From contig NZ_KE386907.1 in NCBI RefSeq assembly GCF_000429485.1, forward strand, positions 257,096 through 321,095: a stretch of DNA of 64,000 nucleotides, read 5' to 3'. The translations under genes and the position numbers were made by a program. Positions 50,911 to 59,299 of this stretch are shown here, one piece after another; positions within the stretch are counted from its first letter, which is position 1, and each line of letters starts with the position of its first letter. The notes beneath the pieces were generated by a model, which was given only the letters and a program-made list of their open reading frames with translations, had not been told where the DNA came from and ran no database searches. This DNA comes from Aliagarivorans marinus DSM 23064 (lineage in GTDB: Bacteria; Pseudomonadota; Gammaproteobacteria; Enterobacterales; Celerinatantimonadaceae).

Positions 50911-51032
50911 TCACCCTCCAGTTTCTAACCAACATCATATGCCTGTATCTAATTTAGCTAGCGCACACAGTATGTACAAACCGGACTGAAGAAACTACGA
51001 ACTAACTCATTAATAGCTATGACGAGCGCGCA

Positions 51033-51063
51033 TAAAAAGCCCGGTATGTAAACCGGGCTTTTA
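51033..51063 (-). terminator. Terminator of psrA-fadE
   Basis: AAAGCCCGGTTT/AACCGGGCTTTTT-type stem on the minus strand (AAGCCCGG/CCGGGCTT, loop TTTACATA). A second small stem GCAGCC/GGCTGC lies between it and the fadE stop. Confidence 0.88.
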
Positions 51064-51093
51064 TCTATTGCAGCCACGTGGGCTGCATCGTAG

Positions 51094-53418
51094 TTACGCT
51101 ACATCGGACTGCACCGACGCAATCGCCTGTTCAGCATCTAGCATACCCGGCTCGAAGTGGTCCACCTGAATGGCTTTATAGCGAAGCTTATCGGCCGCCA
51201 ACAACTGGGCAACTTCATCTTCGGTTAACAGCTCATGGGCCAGCGCCTGCTCAGTAATCTCTTCCAAGGCTACCTTACGTGGCAACAGCCCGGCTTTTTG
51301 CCCCTTGGCAATCTTGCGCTCCAGCGGTTGCACCTTGTACATGGCCTGGAAGGCATCTTCAATCAGCGAAACCGGATCCTCTTTGCCGCCGGTAAGCACA
51401 CATAAGTGGCTCAAGCGCTCGCGCATCGCGCCCGGTGTCATCATGGTCTCGCAAATACGGTGAGAAACACCATCATCCACCAGCTTGTAAGGGTTACCCC
51501 ACGGGAACACTACTCGCTTAAGGACAGTGGCAACCGCGCCGCTTGGGAAGTTCTGGAAGTAACCTTCTAAAGCCTGACCAATCTGATACAGGTTGTTCTC
51601 TACCGCCCACTGAACAAAGGGCAACTCTTCGGCCATGCGCCCTTGGTCTTCATAGTGCTTCAAGGTGGCGGTCGCCAAGTAAAGGTGGCTAAGCACATCG
51701 CCAAGGCGTGCCGAAATACGCTCCTTGCGCTTAAGATCGCCGCCCATCACCAGCATCGACACATCAGCGCACAAGGCTAGAGCCTTGCTCATTCGGCCAA
51801 GCTGTTGATAGTACTTGGCGGTGGGGCCAGAGACTGGCGCTTTCGCCCAACGCGCAGCGGTAAGGCCCTGCCCTAGTGCACCAAAGAAGTTGCTCGCGCC
51901 AAAGCCAATGTGCTTGACCAGCAGCTTATCGAACTGATCCAAACCTGCTTGCTCGTCGGGATTGGCCGCTGCTTGCAACTCTTTGAGCACATAAGGGTGA
52001 CAGCGTGTTGCGCCCTGACCAAAGATCATCAGGTTGCGGGTTAAAATATTCGCGCCTTCTACAGTGATGGCAACCGGGATAGCCGCGTAGGCGTGACCCA
52101 GATAGTTCATCTCACCAAGTTGAATCGCGCGGCCAGCGTGGATATCCATCGCATCATTGAGAACGGTGCGCGCCATCTCGGTCATATGGTATTTGGCGAT
52201 GGCGGTAACAATCGCCGGGCTCTGTTTCAGATCCAAGGCACCCGCGGTCATTCTGCGTGCGGCTTCAAGTTGGTAGGTCAAACCGCCAATCCGTGACAGA
52301 GCTTCTTCAACCCCTTCGAAGCGACCAATCGACAGGCCAAACTGCTTGCGCACATAGGCATAAGCACTGGTGCTACGCGAGCATAAATGGCCCACCGCAG
52401 TGCCCAAGGCAGGCAACGAGATACCGCGCCCAGCAGACAAGCACTCCACCAGCATCCGCCAACCCTTACCCGCGTACTCTTTACCACCGATGATCCAATC
52501 CAGCGGAATAAACACGTCTTCACCGAAGGTTGGTCCATTCATAAAGGCCAAGCCAAGTGGGAAGTGTCGATCGCCAGTGCGCACCCCCGGATGATCGGTA
52601 GGAATCAACGCACAGGTAATGCCTAAGTCTTGCTCATCGCCCAGTAAACCTTCCGGGTCGTAGAGCTTGAAGGCCAGACCAAGCACGGTTGCCACTGGCG
52701 CTAAAGTGATATAACGCTTGTTCCAGTTGAGCCGAATACCGACCACCTCTTCACCGTTGAACTCACCCTTACAGATAATGCCTTTATCGGGAATCGCACC
52801 TGCATCGGAGCCCGCTTCTGGACCAGTGAGCGCGAAACAAGGTACATGAGTACCATCGGCCAAGCCAGGCAACCACTGTTGCTTTTGCTCCTCGGTGCCG
52901 TAGTGCATCAGCAGCTCGCCCGGACCGAGCGAGTTGGGCACCATCACGGTTACCGCCGCTGACAAGCTGCGGGTGGCGATGGTGCTCACGATGGTGGAGT
53001 TAGCAAAGGCAGAGAATTCTCGTCCGCCATAGCTTTTCGGGATGATCAGCGCGAAGAAGCCTTCTTGCTTTAGGTAATCCCAGACCGGTTTTGGCAGGTC
53101 GCGCTGGTTTTGCACGATATCGAAGTCGTCGAGCATACCCATCAAGGTGGCGACTTGGTTGTCGAGAAATGCTTGCTCCTCTTCGCTAAGGCGCGCTTGC
53201 GGGTAGTCATGCAGGGTATTCCAGTTTGGCTTACCGCCGAACAGTTCGCCATCCCACCACACCGAGCCCGCTTCCATCGCTTCTTGTTCGGTTTGCGAGA
53301 GTGGCGGCAGTATCTTCTTAAACACCTTAAACACATGTCGGGTGAAGAATCGTTTACGCGTTTCAGCGATACACAGCACAACGACCAAAGCCGTCAGCAA
53401 CATTAATAGTAGGGTCAT
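51094..53418 (-). CDS. fadE: Acyl-CoA dehydrogenase FadE
   Basis: A 774-residue FAD enzyme for the first step of fatty-acid beta-oxidation (E. coli 814). An N-terminal membrane helix (LLLMLLTALVVVLCIAE, about 2-19) is followed by the acyl-CoA dehydrogenase domain with IIPKSYGGREFSAFANS, FALTGPEAGSDAGAIPD, GYVG-free FIPLDWIIGG, YHMTEMARTVLNDAMDIHAG and VEGANILTRNLMIFGQGA, and a long C-terminal extension typical of FadE. GAGGAA RBS lies upstream. psrA ends 26 bp before it on the same strand, so regulator and enzyme form one operon. Confidence 0.96.
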   Translation of the reverse strand: MTLLLMLLTALVVVLCIAETRKRFFTRHVFKVFKKILPPLSQTEQEAMEAGSVWWDGELFGGKPNWNTLHDYPQARLSEEEQAFLDNQVATLMGMLDDFDIVQNQRDLPKPVWDYLKQEGFFALIIPKSYGGREFSAFANSTIVSTIATRSLSAAVTVMVPNSLGPGELLMHYGTEEQKQQWLPGLADGTHVPCFALTGPEAGSDAGAIPDKGIICKGEFNGEEVVGIRLNWNKRYITLAPVATVLGLAFKLYDPEGLLGDEQDLGITCALIPTDHPGVRTGDRHFPLGLAFMNGPTFGEDVFIPLDWIIGGKEYAGKGWRMLVECLSAGRGISLPALGTAVGHLCSRSTSAYAYVRKQFGLSIGRFEGVEEALSRIGGLTYQLEAARRMTAGALDLKQSPAIVTAIAKYHMTEMARTVLNDAMDIHAGRAIQLGEMNYLGHAYAAIPVAITVEGANILTRNLMIFGQGATRCHPYVLKELQAAANPDEQAGLDQFDKLLVKHIGFGASNFFGALGQGLTAARWAKAPVSGPTAKYYQQLGRMSKALALCADVSMLVMGGDLKRKERISARLGDVLSHLYLATATLKHYEDQGRMAEELPFVQWAVENNLYQIGQALEGYFQNFPSGAVATVLKRVVFPWGNPYKLVDDGVSHRICETMMTPGAMRERLSHLCVLTGGKEDPVSLIEDAFQAMYKVQPLERKIAKGQKAGLLPRKVALEEITEQALAHELLTEDEVAQLLAADKLRYKAIQVDHFEPGMLDAEQAIASVQSDVA

Positions 53419-53444
53419 GGTTGGTTCCTCATTCCGTCGTGTTT

Positions 53445-54080
53445 TTATTGTTGTTGTATTGGTGCACCAACGCCAGCTGCCAGATAAGGGATCACCTTTC
53501 TGATCAGCGTCTCAACGTTGACTTGTTCATTAAAATCGGCATTTGCGATGTCGCGAAGCGCAGCACTCGAGGCCATGGTGAATACCACCGTGCCGAGGGT
53601 AAAGTGCAATCGCCAAAACATCTCGGCTTCCGTCAGCTGTGGGTACGCACGCCTTACCGCGGCCTGAAAGCGATCCAGCACTTCACCGAAATGATGGGTG
53701 ATAAACTTACGCAGATGGCCCTGGCTGTCGGTATAGCCGCGACCGAGTAACAGCAGAAACAGCGAAGTGCCGTGCTTTCGCTGCTCATTCATCGAGAGTA
53801 AGGGTTCGACAAAGGCGTTGAAGATATCGTCCAGACTGGGCGCTTGCTCGCTATCAAGGTGGGCTTGCATGGCGCGATCAAGCTGGGGCATGAAGGCTTC
53901 CAAGTAGCGCATCAGCACCGCTTGAATCAGTTCTTTCTTAGAGCCAAAGTGGTAGTTCACCGATGCCAAGTTAACCTCGGCATGGGAGGTAATCAGTCGC
54001 AAAGAGGTGTCACTGAAGCCACGTTCAGCAAACAGCCGCTCTGCAGAATCCATAATCTTGTGTTTTGTTCCCTGTCTCAC
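53445..54080 (-). CDS. psrA: Fatty-acid-responsive TetR-family regulator PsrA
   Basis: A regulator of about 211 residues. The N-terminal HTH has AERLFAERGFSDTSLRLITSHAEVNLASVNYHFGSKKELIQAV, matching Pseudomonas PsrA very closely. The rest is a helical ligand domain with LFLLLLGRGYTDSQGHLR and FWRLHFTLGTVVFTMASS. PsrA represses beta-oxidation genes and is released by long-chain fatty acids or acyl-CoA. The GTG at 54080 was chosen because its N-terminus matches PsrA length and because the operator and promoter lie just upstream. A TTG at 54104 would place the operator inside the gene. It is the first gene of psrA-fadE. Confidence 0.88.
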   Translation of the reverse strand: MRQGTKHKIMDSAERLFAERGFSDTSLRLITSHAEVNLASVNYHFGSKKELIQAVLMRYLEAFMPQLDRAMQAHLDSEQAPSLDDIFNAFVEPLLSMNEQRKHGTSLFLLLLGRGYTDSQGHLRKFITHHFGEVLDRFQAAVRRAYPQLTEAEMFWRLHFTLGTVVFTMASSAALRDIANADFNEQVNVETLIRKVIPYLAAGVGAPIQQQ

Positions 54081-54097
54081 AGCTCGCTCACAATTTT

Positions 54098-54111
54098 CAA
54101 ACAACTGTTTA
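54098..54111 (-). promoter_or_regulatory. Predicted PsrA operator
   Basis: CAAAC-AACT-GTTTA matches the PsrA palindrome G/CAAAC(N2-4)GTTTG/C with one end base different. It sits between the -10 box and the psrA start, where binding would block transcription. Confidence 0.7.
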
Positions 54112-54112
54112 A

Positions 54113-54141
54113 AAATTACGTTTAAGTCCTGTGGAAGTCAA
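54113..54141 (-). promoter_or_regulatory. Predicted sigma-70 promoter of psrA-fadE
   Basis: -35 TTGACT (54136-54141), 17-bp spacer, -10 TAATTT (54113-54118), read on the minus strand. The predicted transcript start falls inside the PsrA operator. Confidence 0.65.
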
Positions 54142-54149
54142 TCGCGTTG

Positions 54150-54302
54150 CGTGAGTCAGATCACTATATCGAGCTTTGGCGCTCATTCCGCGAAAATAAA
54201 CTTAAATTAAATGCAACTAACTGGAAAAGCGCCGGTCCTAATCTATGCCACTGCAATTAAACACTATTTGTGATACCCGGTTATCTTAGCCGGGTTTTTT
54301 TT
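54150..54302 (+). ncRNA. Candidate small RNA ending in a strong terminator
   Basis: The plus strand between the psrA promoter and the convergent lipoprotein gene has no coding frame. Yet it ends in a plus-oriented intrinsic terminator at 54275-54302 (ACCCGG/CCGGGT stem, 9-nt loop, eight T). No annotated plus-strand gene lies upstream. A U8 tail after a GC stem is typical of Hfq-dependent small RNAs. I could not identify a convincing promoter, so the 5' end given is arbitrary. The terminator might instead only block antisense transcription. Confidence 0.35.
54275..54302 (+). terminator. Plus-strand terminator without an assigned gene
   Basis: ACCCGG-TTATCTTAG-CCGGGT followed by eight T; the reverse direction has no T-run, so it does not serve the minus-strand lipoprotein gene. 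Confidence 0.85.
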
Positions 54303-54326
54303 ATCCTCATTTTCTCCACGCCTACT

Positions 54327-54917
54327 TTACCCCTGCATTGGCAGGTGCCGCAGCAAGGCCGTCACCGCTTGGGCCAAGCGCTCGTCATCCATATCTAGGT
54401 ACTCTCGCCCATGCTGATCTTGGGCGGTATTTGCCAGCCCCTGCAAACTGGAGCTAAACAGTACTCGGCCGCTATCTGGCGCCACCACGCTAAACATCAA
54501 GGTTGCCAAACGCCCATCGACGTTGGCCGCCTGCTCATTAAGCCCCGGACTGATATCAAACAAGGCAATCAGCTGGCTATCGCTGAGCTGCTGCGACGTC
54601 ACCACCGTATAGACCATCCAGTATTGGCACGTCGCGTCGCCATCGACGACCTGCAATTGCATGCCTTGCAATTGATCAAGGATAACTGGCTCGACTTGCT
54701 CGAGCGCGGCTAGGTTGGCAAGCCGGGGATCGCGCAGACTCTCCCCTATTAAAGGATGCACACACAGTGCATCACCATTGGCCAGCTCAAACCCCGGAGC
54801 AGCCGATACCACCATTGCACTGCGCTTCTCGGCAGGCGCTGGCAATTCTTCCACTTGGCTACATCCGATGTTGGCAATGGCCAGACCTACTAGCACTAAC
54901 AAGCTGAAGCTACGCAT
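54327..54917 (-). CDS. Putative lipoprotein, DUF4136-like
   Basis: A 196-residue envelope protein. The signal sequence SLLVLVGLAIANIGC ends in a Cys at residue 19, a non-ideal lipobox (Asn at -3). The mature part begins with a Pro/Glu-rich spacer, and the body resembles DUF4136-type lipoproteins: long beta strands, LFDISPG near the middle, LMFSVVAPDSGRVLFSSSLQG, and a C-terminal helix LAQAVTALLRHLP. The function is unknown. Family assignment is tentative. It has no clear operon partner. Confidence 0.55.
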   Translation of the reverse strand: MRSFSLLVLVGLAIANIGCSQVEELPAPAEKRSAMVVSAAPGFELANGDALCVHPLIGESLRDPRLANLAALEQVEPVILDQLQGMQLQVVDGDATCQYWMVYTVVTSQQLSDSQLIALFDISPGLNEQAANVDGRLATLMFSVVAPDSGRVLFSSSLQGLANTAQDQHGREYLDMDDERLAQAVTALLRHLPMQG

Positions 54918-55062
54918 TTTTTTTACCTTACTAACTGATCGCCTTTTTACTATCTTCAGCTATTTTTTAGATTCAGTGAAATTTTTTTAATCGTTCTGCG
55001 GTTTATCTAGCTGACAACGCCATACGGGTGTTGACCTACTAGCAAACACAAAGGGAAATACT

Positions 55063-55320
55063 ATGAAAAGTAAACATCTAATGATCGCAACAGCTGTTAC
55101 CGGTGCACTGGCTCTGGGTACTTTGGCAACCACCCCTGTCGCAGAAGCGGCTGGCAAAGAGAAGTGTTACGGCGTTTCTAAAGCCGGTCAAAACGACTGT
55201 GCAACCAAAACCAGCTCTTGCGCTGGCACCGCGAAAGAAGACGGCCAGAAAGATGCCTTCGTGGTAGTTCCTAAGGGCCTGTGTGAAAAACTGATTGGCG
55301 GCAGCACCCAATCTAGCTAA
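55063..55320 (+). CDS. bufA: DUF2282 precursor peptide (bufferin-type, BufA)
   Basis: An 85-residue secreted RiPP precursor. Signal peptide: residues 1-30, with Lys/His-rich start, [13 protein letters not shown] core and AEAA cleavage site. The mature part has four Cys at residues 35, 46, 53 and 74 in the family pattern [21 protein letters not shown] and [10 protein letters not shown]. In bufferins a DUF692 enzyme converts central Cys residues to thiooxazoles and the peptide then binds copper in the periplasm; that function is inferred here from homology. AAGGGAA RBS is 5 nt upstream. It is first in the four-gene operon. Confidence 0.88.
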   Translation: MKSKHLMIATAVTGALALGTLATTPVAEAAGKEKCYGVSKAGQNDCATKTSSCAGTAKEDGQKDAFVVVPKGLCEKLIGGSTQSS

Positions 55321-55399
55321 CGGGCAAGATTATCTGGGAGCAGCCGTCGCCGCTGCTCCCGATTCCCCCACCAGTTAGGTTTATCTTACGGGAGTAACT

Positions 55400-56269
55400 A
55401 TGCAGCACCTACAGTTCGGTTTAGGGATCCGCAGTCAGATTGCCAACTCGCTTGCCCAACAAAAGCACCCTGCTATCGATTTTGTTGAAGCCCACACCGA
55501 AAACTACTTTAACCCCCACTCACTAAGCAGCCACCAGCTATCTCAGGCCGCGCAGCATTACCCGGTCACGCTGCACGGGGTTGGACTCTCTTTAGGCTCG
55601 GCTCAAGGCATGGATAAACAGCACTTACGCAAGGTGAAACTGTGCGTTGAACGCTATCAGCCTGCGCTCGTCAGTGAACACCTGAGTTGGAGCCAAGTTG
55701 ACGGCCAACACTTTAACGATCTTCTACCTGTACCTTATACCGAGGAGAGCTTTAAGGTCTTTGCCGACAACATCAAGCAATTTCAAGACTCCCTGCAACG
55801 CCAGATACTTATCGAAAACCCCTCGGCCTATCTGCAGTATGCCGACAGTCAAATCGAAGAAGCCGATTTTTTGAATCAGCTCAGCGCCGAAACTGGCTGC
55901 GGCTTGCTGCTAGACATCAACAACGTGTTCGTCAGCGCATTCAATCAAGGCAGCGAGGGTGTCATTGCTGCTGGCAAACGCTATTTAGAGCAAATCGACA
56001 GCCATCGGGTGAAGCAGCTACATATGGCTGGCCATACCGAGAAGCAGATCGGTGATGCTAGGGTATTGATCGATACCCACAATCAACCGGTTCGCGATGA
56101 GGTATGGGCGCTATATCGCCACTACCTTAGCCTTAGCCAAGCGCCAATGATGGTGTTATTAGAGTGGGACAGCGACTTCCCGGAGTTTGAAGTACTTGAG
56201 CAGCAGTTGTCGCTGCTGCGCACTCATGCCGATAGCGCAAAGAACGCGCAGGAGCTAAGTCATGCTTGA
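55400..56269 (+). CDS. bufB: DUF692 multinuclear iron peptide-modifying oxidase (BufB)
   Basis: A 289-residue TIM-barrel MNIO enzyme of the MbnB type, which uses two or three iron ions and oxygen to oxidise Cys in a partner peptide. Metal-site motifs are visible in order: VEAHTENYF (29-37), TLHGVGLSLGS, VSEHLSWS, LIENPSAYL, LLLDINNVFVSA, LHMAGHTE, LIDTHNQPV and LLEWDSDFPE. GGGAG RBS precedes the ATG, 79 bp after bufA. The stop overlaps bufC by 8 bp. Its likely substrate is the upstream peptide. Confidence 0.93.
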   Translation: MQHLQFGLGIRSQIANSLAQQKHPAIDFVEAHTENYFNPHSLSSHQLSQAAQHYPVTLHGVGLSLGSAQGMDKQHLRKVKLCVERYQPALVSEHLSWSQVDGQHFNDLLPVPYTEESFKVFADNIKQFQDSLQRQILIENPSAYLQYADSQIEEADFLNQLSAETGCGLLLDINNVFVSAFNQGSEGVIAAGKRYLEQIDSHRVKQLHMAGHTEKQIGDARVLIDTHNQPVRDEVWALYRHYLSLSQAPMMVLLEWDSDFPEFEVLEQQLSLLRTHADSAKNAQELSHA

Positions 56270-57017
56270 GCAACTACAGCGCGAGTTCTCCGCCTATCTG
56301 CGCAGGCAGGACGAGCAGGTGTTTGAGCTGCTGGCACCCACCAGCGTTAGCGCCCAACAAGCAATGCAGATCTACCGCAACAACTATGTGGCGAGCCTCA
56401 GTGAGGCCTTGCAAGCCAGCTACCCCACGGTACTGCAGTTAGTTGGTGAAGAGAGCTTCGACAGCATCGCCCGTGCTTACTTGGCCAAGTTTGGTCATAA
56501 CAGCGGTGACCTTAACCGTTTTGGCGAGCACTTTGCGGAGTTCACGGCATCGCTACCAGAGCTACGCTCACTCGACTACCTATGCGATGTCGCCCGCTTT
56601 GACTGGCTTATGGAACAGGTAAGTGCAGCGCCACATAGCGACACACCGTTTGATGTGGCTGCCCTCAGCTCGGTCAGCGAGGCGCAGTTTATAGATTTGG
56701 TATTTAACTTGCGCCCGCAGCTTGCGCTATTTGCCAGCGCCCACCCTATCGTCACCATCCATCAGATGGTGAGCGAACAACAGGTTGAGGCGATTGAGTT
56801 GAACACATCAGAGTACGCTGCGCTTATCAAGCAGCCTGATTTTAGTGTGCGGGTATTGCCCTTATCGGCAAGCGAGCACCGGTTCCTGCAACATTGTCAG
56901 CGCCAACGGCCATTGGCCGAGCTCGATGAAGAGTGTCTTGAGCAGCTCCAAGCACTGCTTGGTATGGCCCTCCAGCAACAGTTACTCAGCGGCTTTAACG
57001 CCGCTGCTAAAGCCTAA
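56262..57017 (+). CDS. bufC: DUF2063 partner protein (BufC)
   Basis: A 251-residue protein with an N-terminal DUF2063 domain: QREFSAYLRRQDEQVFELL, IYRNNYVASLSEALQASYPTVLQLVGEESF, AYLAKFGHNSGDLNRFGEHF and LCDVARFDWL. DUF2063 proteins act as the recognition partner of DUF692 oxidases, comparable to MbnC with MbnB. The C-terminal half is less conserved. The gene overlaps bufB by 8 bp, so the two products are probably made as a complex. Alternative names in databases include 'putative DNA-binding domain protein', for which I see no support. Confidence 0.9.
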   Translation: MLEQLQREFSAYLRRQDEQVFELLAPTSVSAQQAMQIYRNNYVASLSEALQASYPTVLQLVGEESFDSIARAYLAKFGHNSGDLNRFGEHFAEFTASLPELRSLDYLCDVARFDWLMEQVSAAPHSDTPFDVAALSSVSEAQFIDLVFNLRPQLALFASAHPIVTIHQMVSEQQVEAIELNTSEYAALIKQPDFSVRVLPLSASEHRFLQHCQRQRPLAELDEECLEQLQALLGMALQQQLLSGFNAAAKA

Positions 57018-57030
57018 ATAAGGAAAAACA

Positions 57031-57480
57031 ATGACTTTAGTGACCCACTATCAACGCTTAGTGTCAGCAATGCAGGCGGCACTGATCCCATTACTGCTCA
57101 CGCTTTGCCGCTTATGGGTGGCGTGGGTGTTCTTCCGTTCAGGCTGGCTCAAGTACAACAGCTGGGACTCCACCCTGTTCTTGTTTGAACTGGAATATCA
57201 GGTGCCACTGCTTCCCTGGCAACTGGCTGCATATTTGGGCACCGCGACAGAACTGATTGTTCCGCTGTTCCTATTATTGGGTCTGGCGACGCGTCCGGCG
57301 GCGTTTGTGCTGTTCTTCTTTAACATTATTGCGGTGGTGTCTTACCCAGCCCTTTGGCCCGGCGGTTTTTACGACCATCAGCTGTGGGGCCTTATGATTC
57401 TGATCACCTTGATTTGGGGAGCCGGACCGTTGTCGGCCGATCATGTGCTTAGCAAACGACTGCAAGCAAGCCAAAACTAG
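57031..57480 (+). CDS. DoxX family membrane protein
   Basis: A 149-residue inner-membrane protein with four predicted helices: about 15-35 (LIPLLLTLCRLWVAWVFFRSG), 65-85, 90-110 and 118-138. It matches DoxX (SGWLKYNSW after helix 1, GTATELIVPLFLLLGLATR). DoxX genes commonly close DUF2282/DUF692/DUF2063 operons; a role in electron supply or in peptide handling is proposed but unproven. AAGGAAA RBS; starts 13 bp after bufC and is followed by a terminator. Confidence 0.88.
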   Translation: MTLVTHYQRLVSAMQAALIPLLLTLCRLWVAWVFFRSGWLKYNSWDSTLFLFELEYQVPLLPWQLAAYLGTATELIVPLFLLLGLATRPAAFVLFFFNIIAVVSYPALWPGGFYDHQLWGLMILITLIWGAGPLSADHVLSKRLQASQN

Positions 57481-57496
57481 GGCAAATATAGCGATC

Positions 57497-57526
57497 AAAA
57501 AAGGCGGCTCACGGGCCGCCTTTTAC
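57497..57526. terminator. Bidirectional terminator between doxX and fumA
   Basis: AAAAAAGGCGGC/GCCGCCTTTT stem with loop TCACGG; the longer T-run serves the minus strand. Confidence 0.88.
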
Positions 57527-57569
57527 TATTCGCGTAGCCTGCTCTTAACGAGCAAGGCTCAGCGGGCTG

Positions 57570-59096
57570 TTAGCTAGATAGCTTGGCATCCAGCTCTTCA
57601 AGCTTGGCCTGCCAAATCGCCGGACCCTCAGCGTGTGCAGAGTTACCGTTGGAATCAACCGCAACCGTCACTGGCATATCTTCTACTTCAAACTCGTAGA
57701 TCGCTTCCATACCCAGCTCTTCAAACGCAACAACGCGCGCTTTCTTGATCGCTTTCGATACGAGGTAAGCTGCACCGCCTACGGCCATCAGGTAAACGCT
57801 TTGATTGCGCTTGATAGAATCAACGGTTGCAGGGCCACGCTCGGCTTTACCGATCATACCTAGCAAGTTGCACTCTTCCAGCATCATGTCAGAGAACTTG
57901 TCCATACGGGTAGAGGTCGTTGGGCCAGCAGGGCCTACTACTTCGTCGCGTACTGCATCAACCGGGCCCACGTAGTAGATAAAGCGGCCATCGAAATCCA
58001 CGCCTTCTGGCAGGCCTTCACCGGATTCCAGCAGCTCTTTAATGCGCTTGTGAGCCGCATCACGACCGGTCAGGATCTTACCGTTTAGCAGAACAGTTTC
58101 ACCCATCTTCCACTCGGCGATGTTCTCTTTGGTCAACTCGTCCACGTTAACGCGACGTACGTTGTCACCGACTTCCCAGCTAATCTCTGGCCAATCTTCC
58201 AGCTTAGGCTCTTTCAGCTCGGCTGGGCCGCTGCCATCAAGGTAGAAGTGTGCGTGACGGGTTGCTGCACAGTTGGGGATCATCACAACTGGCTTAGAGG
58301 CGGCGTGAGTCGGGCAAGACTTCACTTTTACATCTAGCACGGTCGTCAGACCACCCAGACCTTGGGCGCCGATACCCAGCTTGTTAACGCGCTCCATCAG
58401 CTCCAGACGCAGCTCTTCGTCAGCATTGCTGGCGCCACGCGCTTGCAGCTCTTGGATATCAATAGGGTCCATCAACGACTCTTTGGCCATCACTGCCGCT
58501 TTCTCAGCAGTACCGCCGATACCGATGCCGATCATACCCGGTGGACACCAGCCAGCACCCATGCTTGGCAAGGTCTTAACCACCCAATCAGCGACGCTGT
58601 CAGATGGGTTTAGCATTACCATCTTCGATTTGTTTTCGCTACCGCCACCCTTGGCCGCAACCATGATCTCTACCTTATCGCCAGCTACCAGCTCGGTGTG
58701 TACAACGGCAGGTGAATTGTCGCGGGTGTTTTTGCGAGCGCCGTTAGGGTCAGCAACCACTGAAGCGCGAAGGGTGTTATCGGGGTTGGTGTAAGCACGG
58801 CGAACGCCTTCATCCACCATCTCTTGAACAGTCAGGTCTGACTCCCAACGCACATCCATACCCACTTTCACGAAAGCGGTGATAATGCCGGTGTCCTGAC
58901 AGATTGGACGCTTACCTTGAGCACACATCCGTGAGTTAATAAGGATCTGCGCGATAGCATCTTTGGCCGCTACGCTCTGCTCTTTTTCATAGGCATCGGC
59001 CATGGCTTCTACGAAGTCAAGCGGATGGTAGTACGAAATAAATTGCAGCGCATCAGCTACGCTATCGATAAAGTCCTGCTTGCGAATGACAGTCAT
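57570..59096 (-). CDS. fumA: Class I fumarate hydratase (iron-sulfur)
   Basis: A 508-residue oxygen-sensitive [4Fe-4S] fumarase converting fumarate to malate. The alpha domain has ALQFISYYHP, CAQGKRPICQDTGI, a K-G-G-G-S-E-N-K-S box and GWCPPGMIGIGIGGTAEKAA, and the beta domain has VLLNGKILTGRDAAHKRI, YYVGPVDA and GPTTSTRMDKF. Cluster ligands are expected among Cys residues in CQDTG, CPTHAA and CNLLGM. Length is slightly under E. coli FumA (548). GGAGAG RBS is upstream. It is divergent from pabB. Confidence 0.94.
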   Translation of the reverse strand: MTVIRKQDFIDSVADALQFISYYHPLDFVEAMADAYEKEQSVAAKDAIAQILINSRMCAQGKRPICQDTGIITAFVKVGMDVRWESDLTVQEMVDEGVRRAYTNPDNTLRASVVADPNGARKNTRDNSPAVVHTELVAGDKVEIMVAAKGGGSENKSKMVMLNPSDSVADWVVKTLPSMGAGWCPPGMIGIGIGGTAEKAAVMAKESLMDPIDIQELQARGASNADEELRLELMERVNKLGIGAQGLGGLTTVLDVKVKSCPTHAASKPVVMIPNCAATRHAHFYLDGSGPAELKEPKLEDWPEISWEVGDNVRRVNVDELTKENIAEWKMGETVLLNGKILTGRDAAHKRIKELLESGEGLPEGVDFDGRFIYYVGPVDAVRDEVVGPAGPTTSTRMDKFSDMMLEECNLLGMIGKAERGPATVDSIKRNQSVYLMAVGGAAYLVSKAIKKARVVAFEELGMEAIYEFEVEDMPVTVAVDSNGNSAHAEGPAIWQAKLEELDAKLSS

Positions 59097-59299
59097 AGTC
59101 TCTCCGTCGTTTTAATTATGAATTCATTTCAACTCTGCCGAGGGGATGCTACTTCTCTGTGTGCGGGCAGAGGTCGTGTTCCATGGTCGCCTATGATAAC
59201 CTTGCGCCCCTCACTGGGCTAGCGACGCCCATCCGGTTTTGGGCAATTTTGTCGGACGTGCTTGTTAAGCAAGCTTTAACTGAACAATCTTTATAAAGA

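Noticed and set aside
53421-53750. 109-codon plus-strand frame between fadE and psrA
   Set aside because: Mostly antisense to psrA, no RBS. It does not explain the plus-strand terminator at 54275 because it stops over 500 bp earlier.
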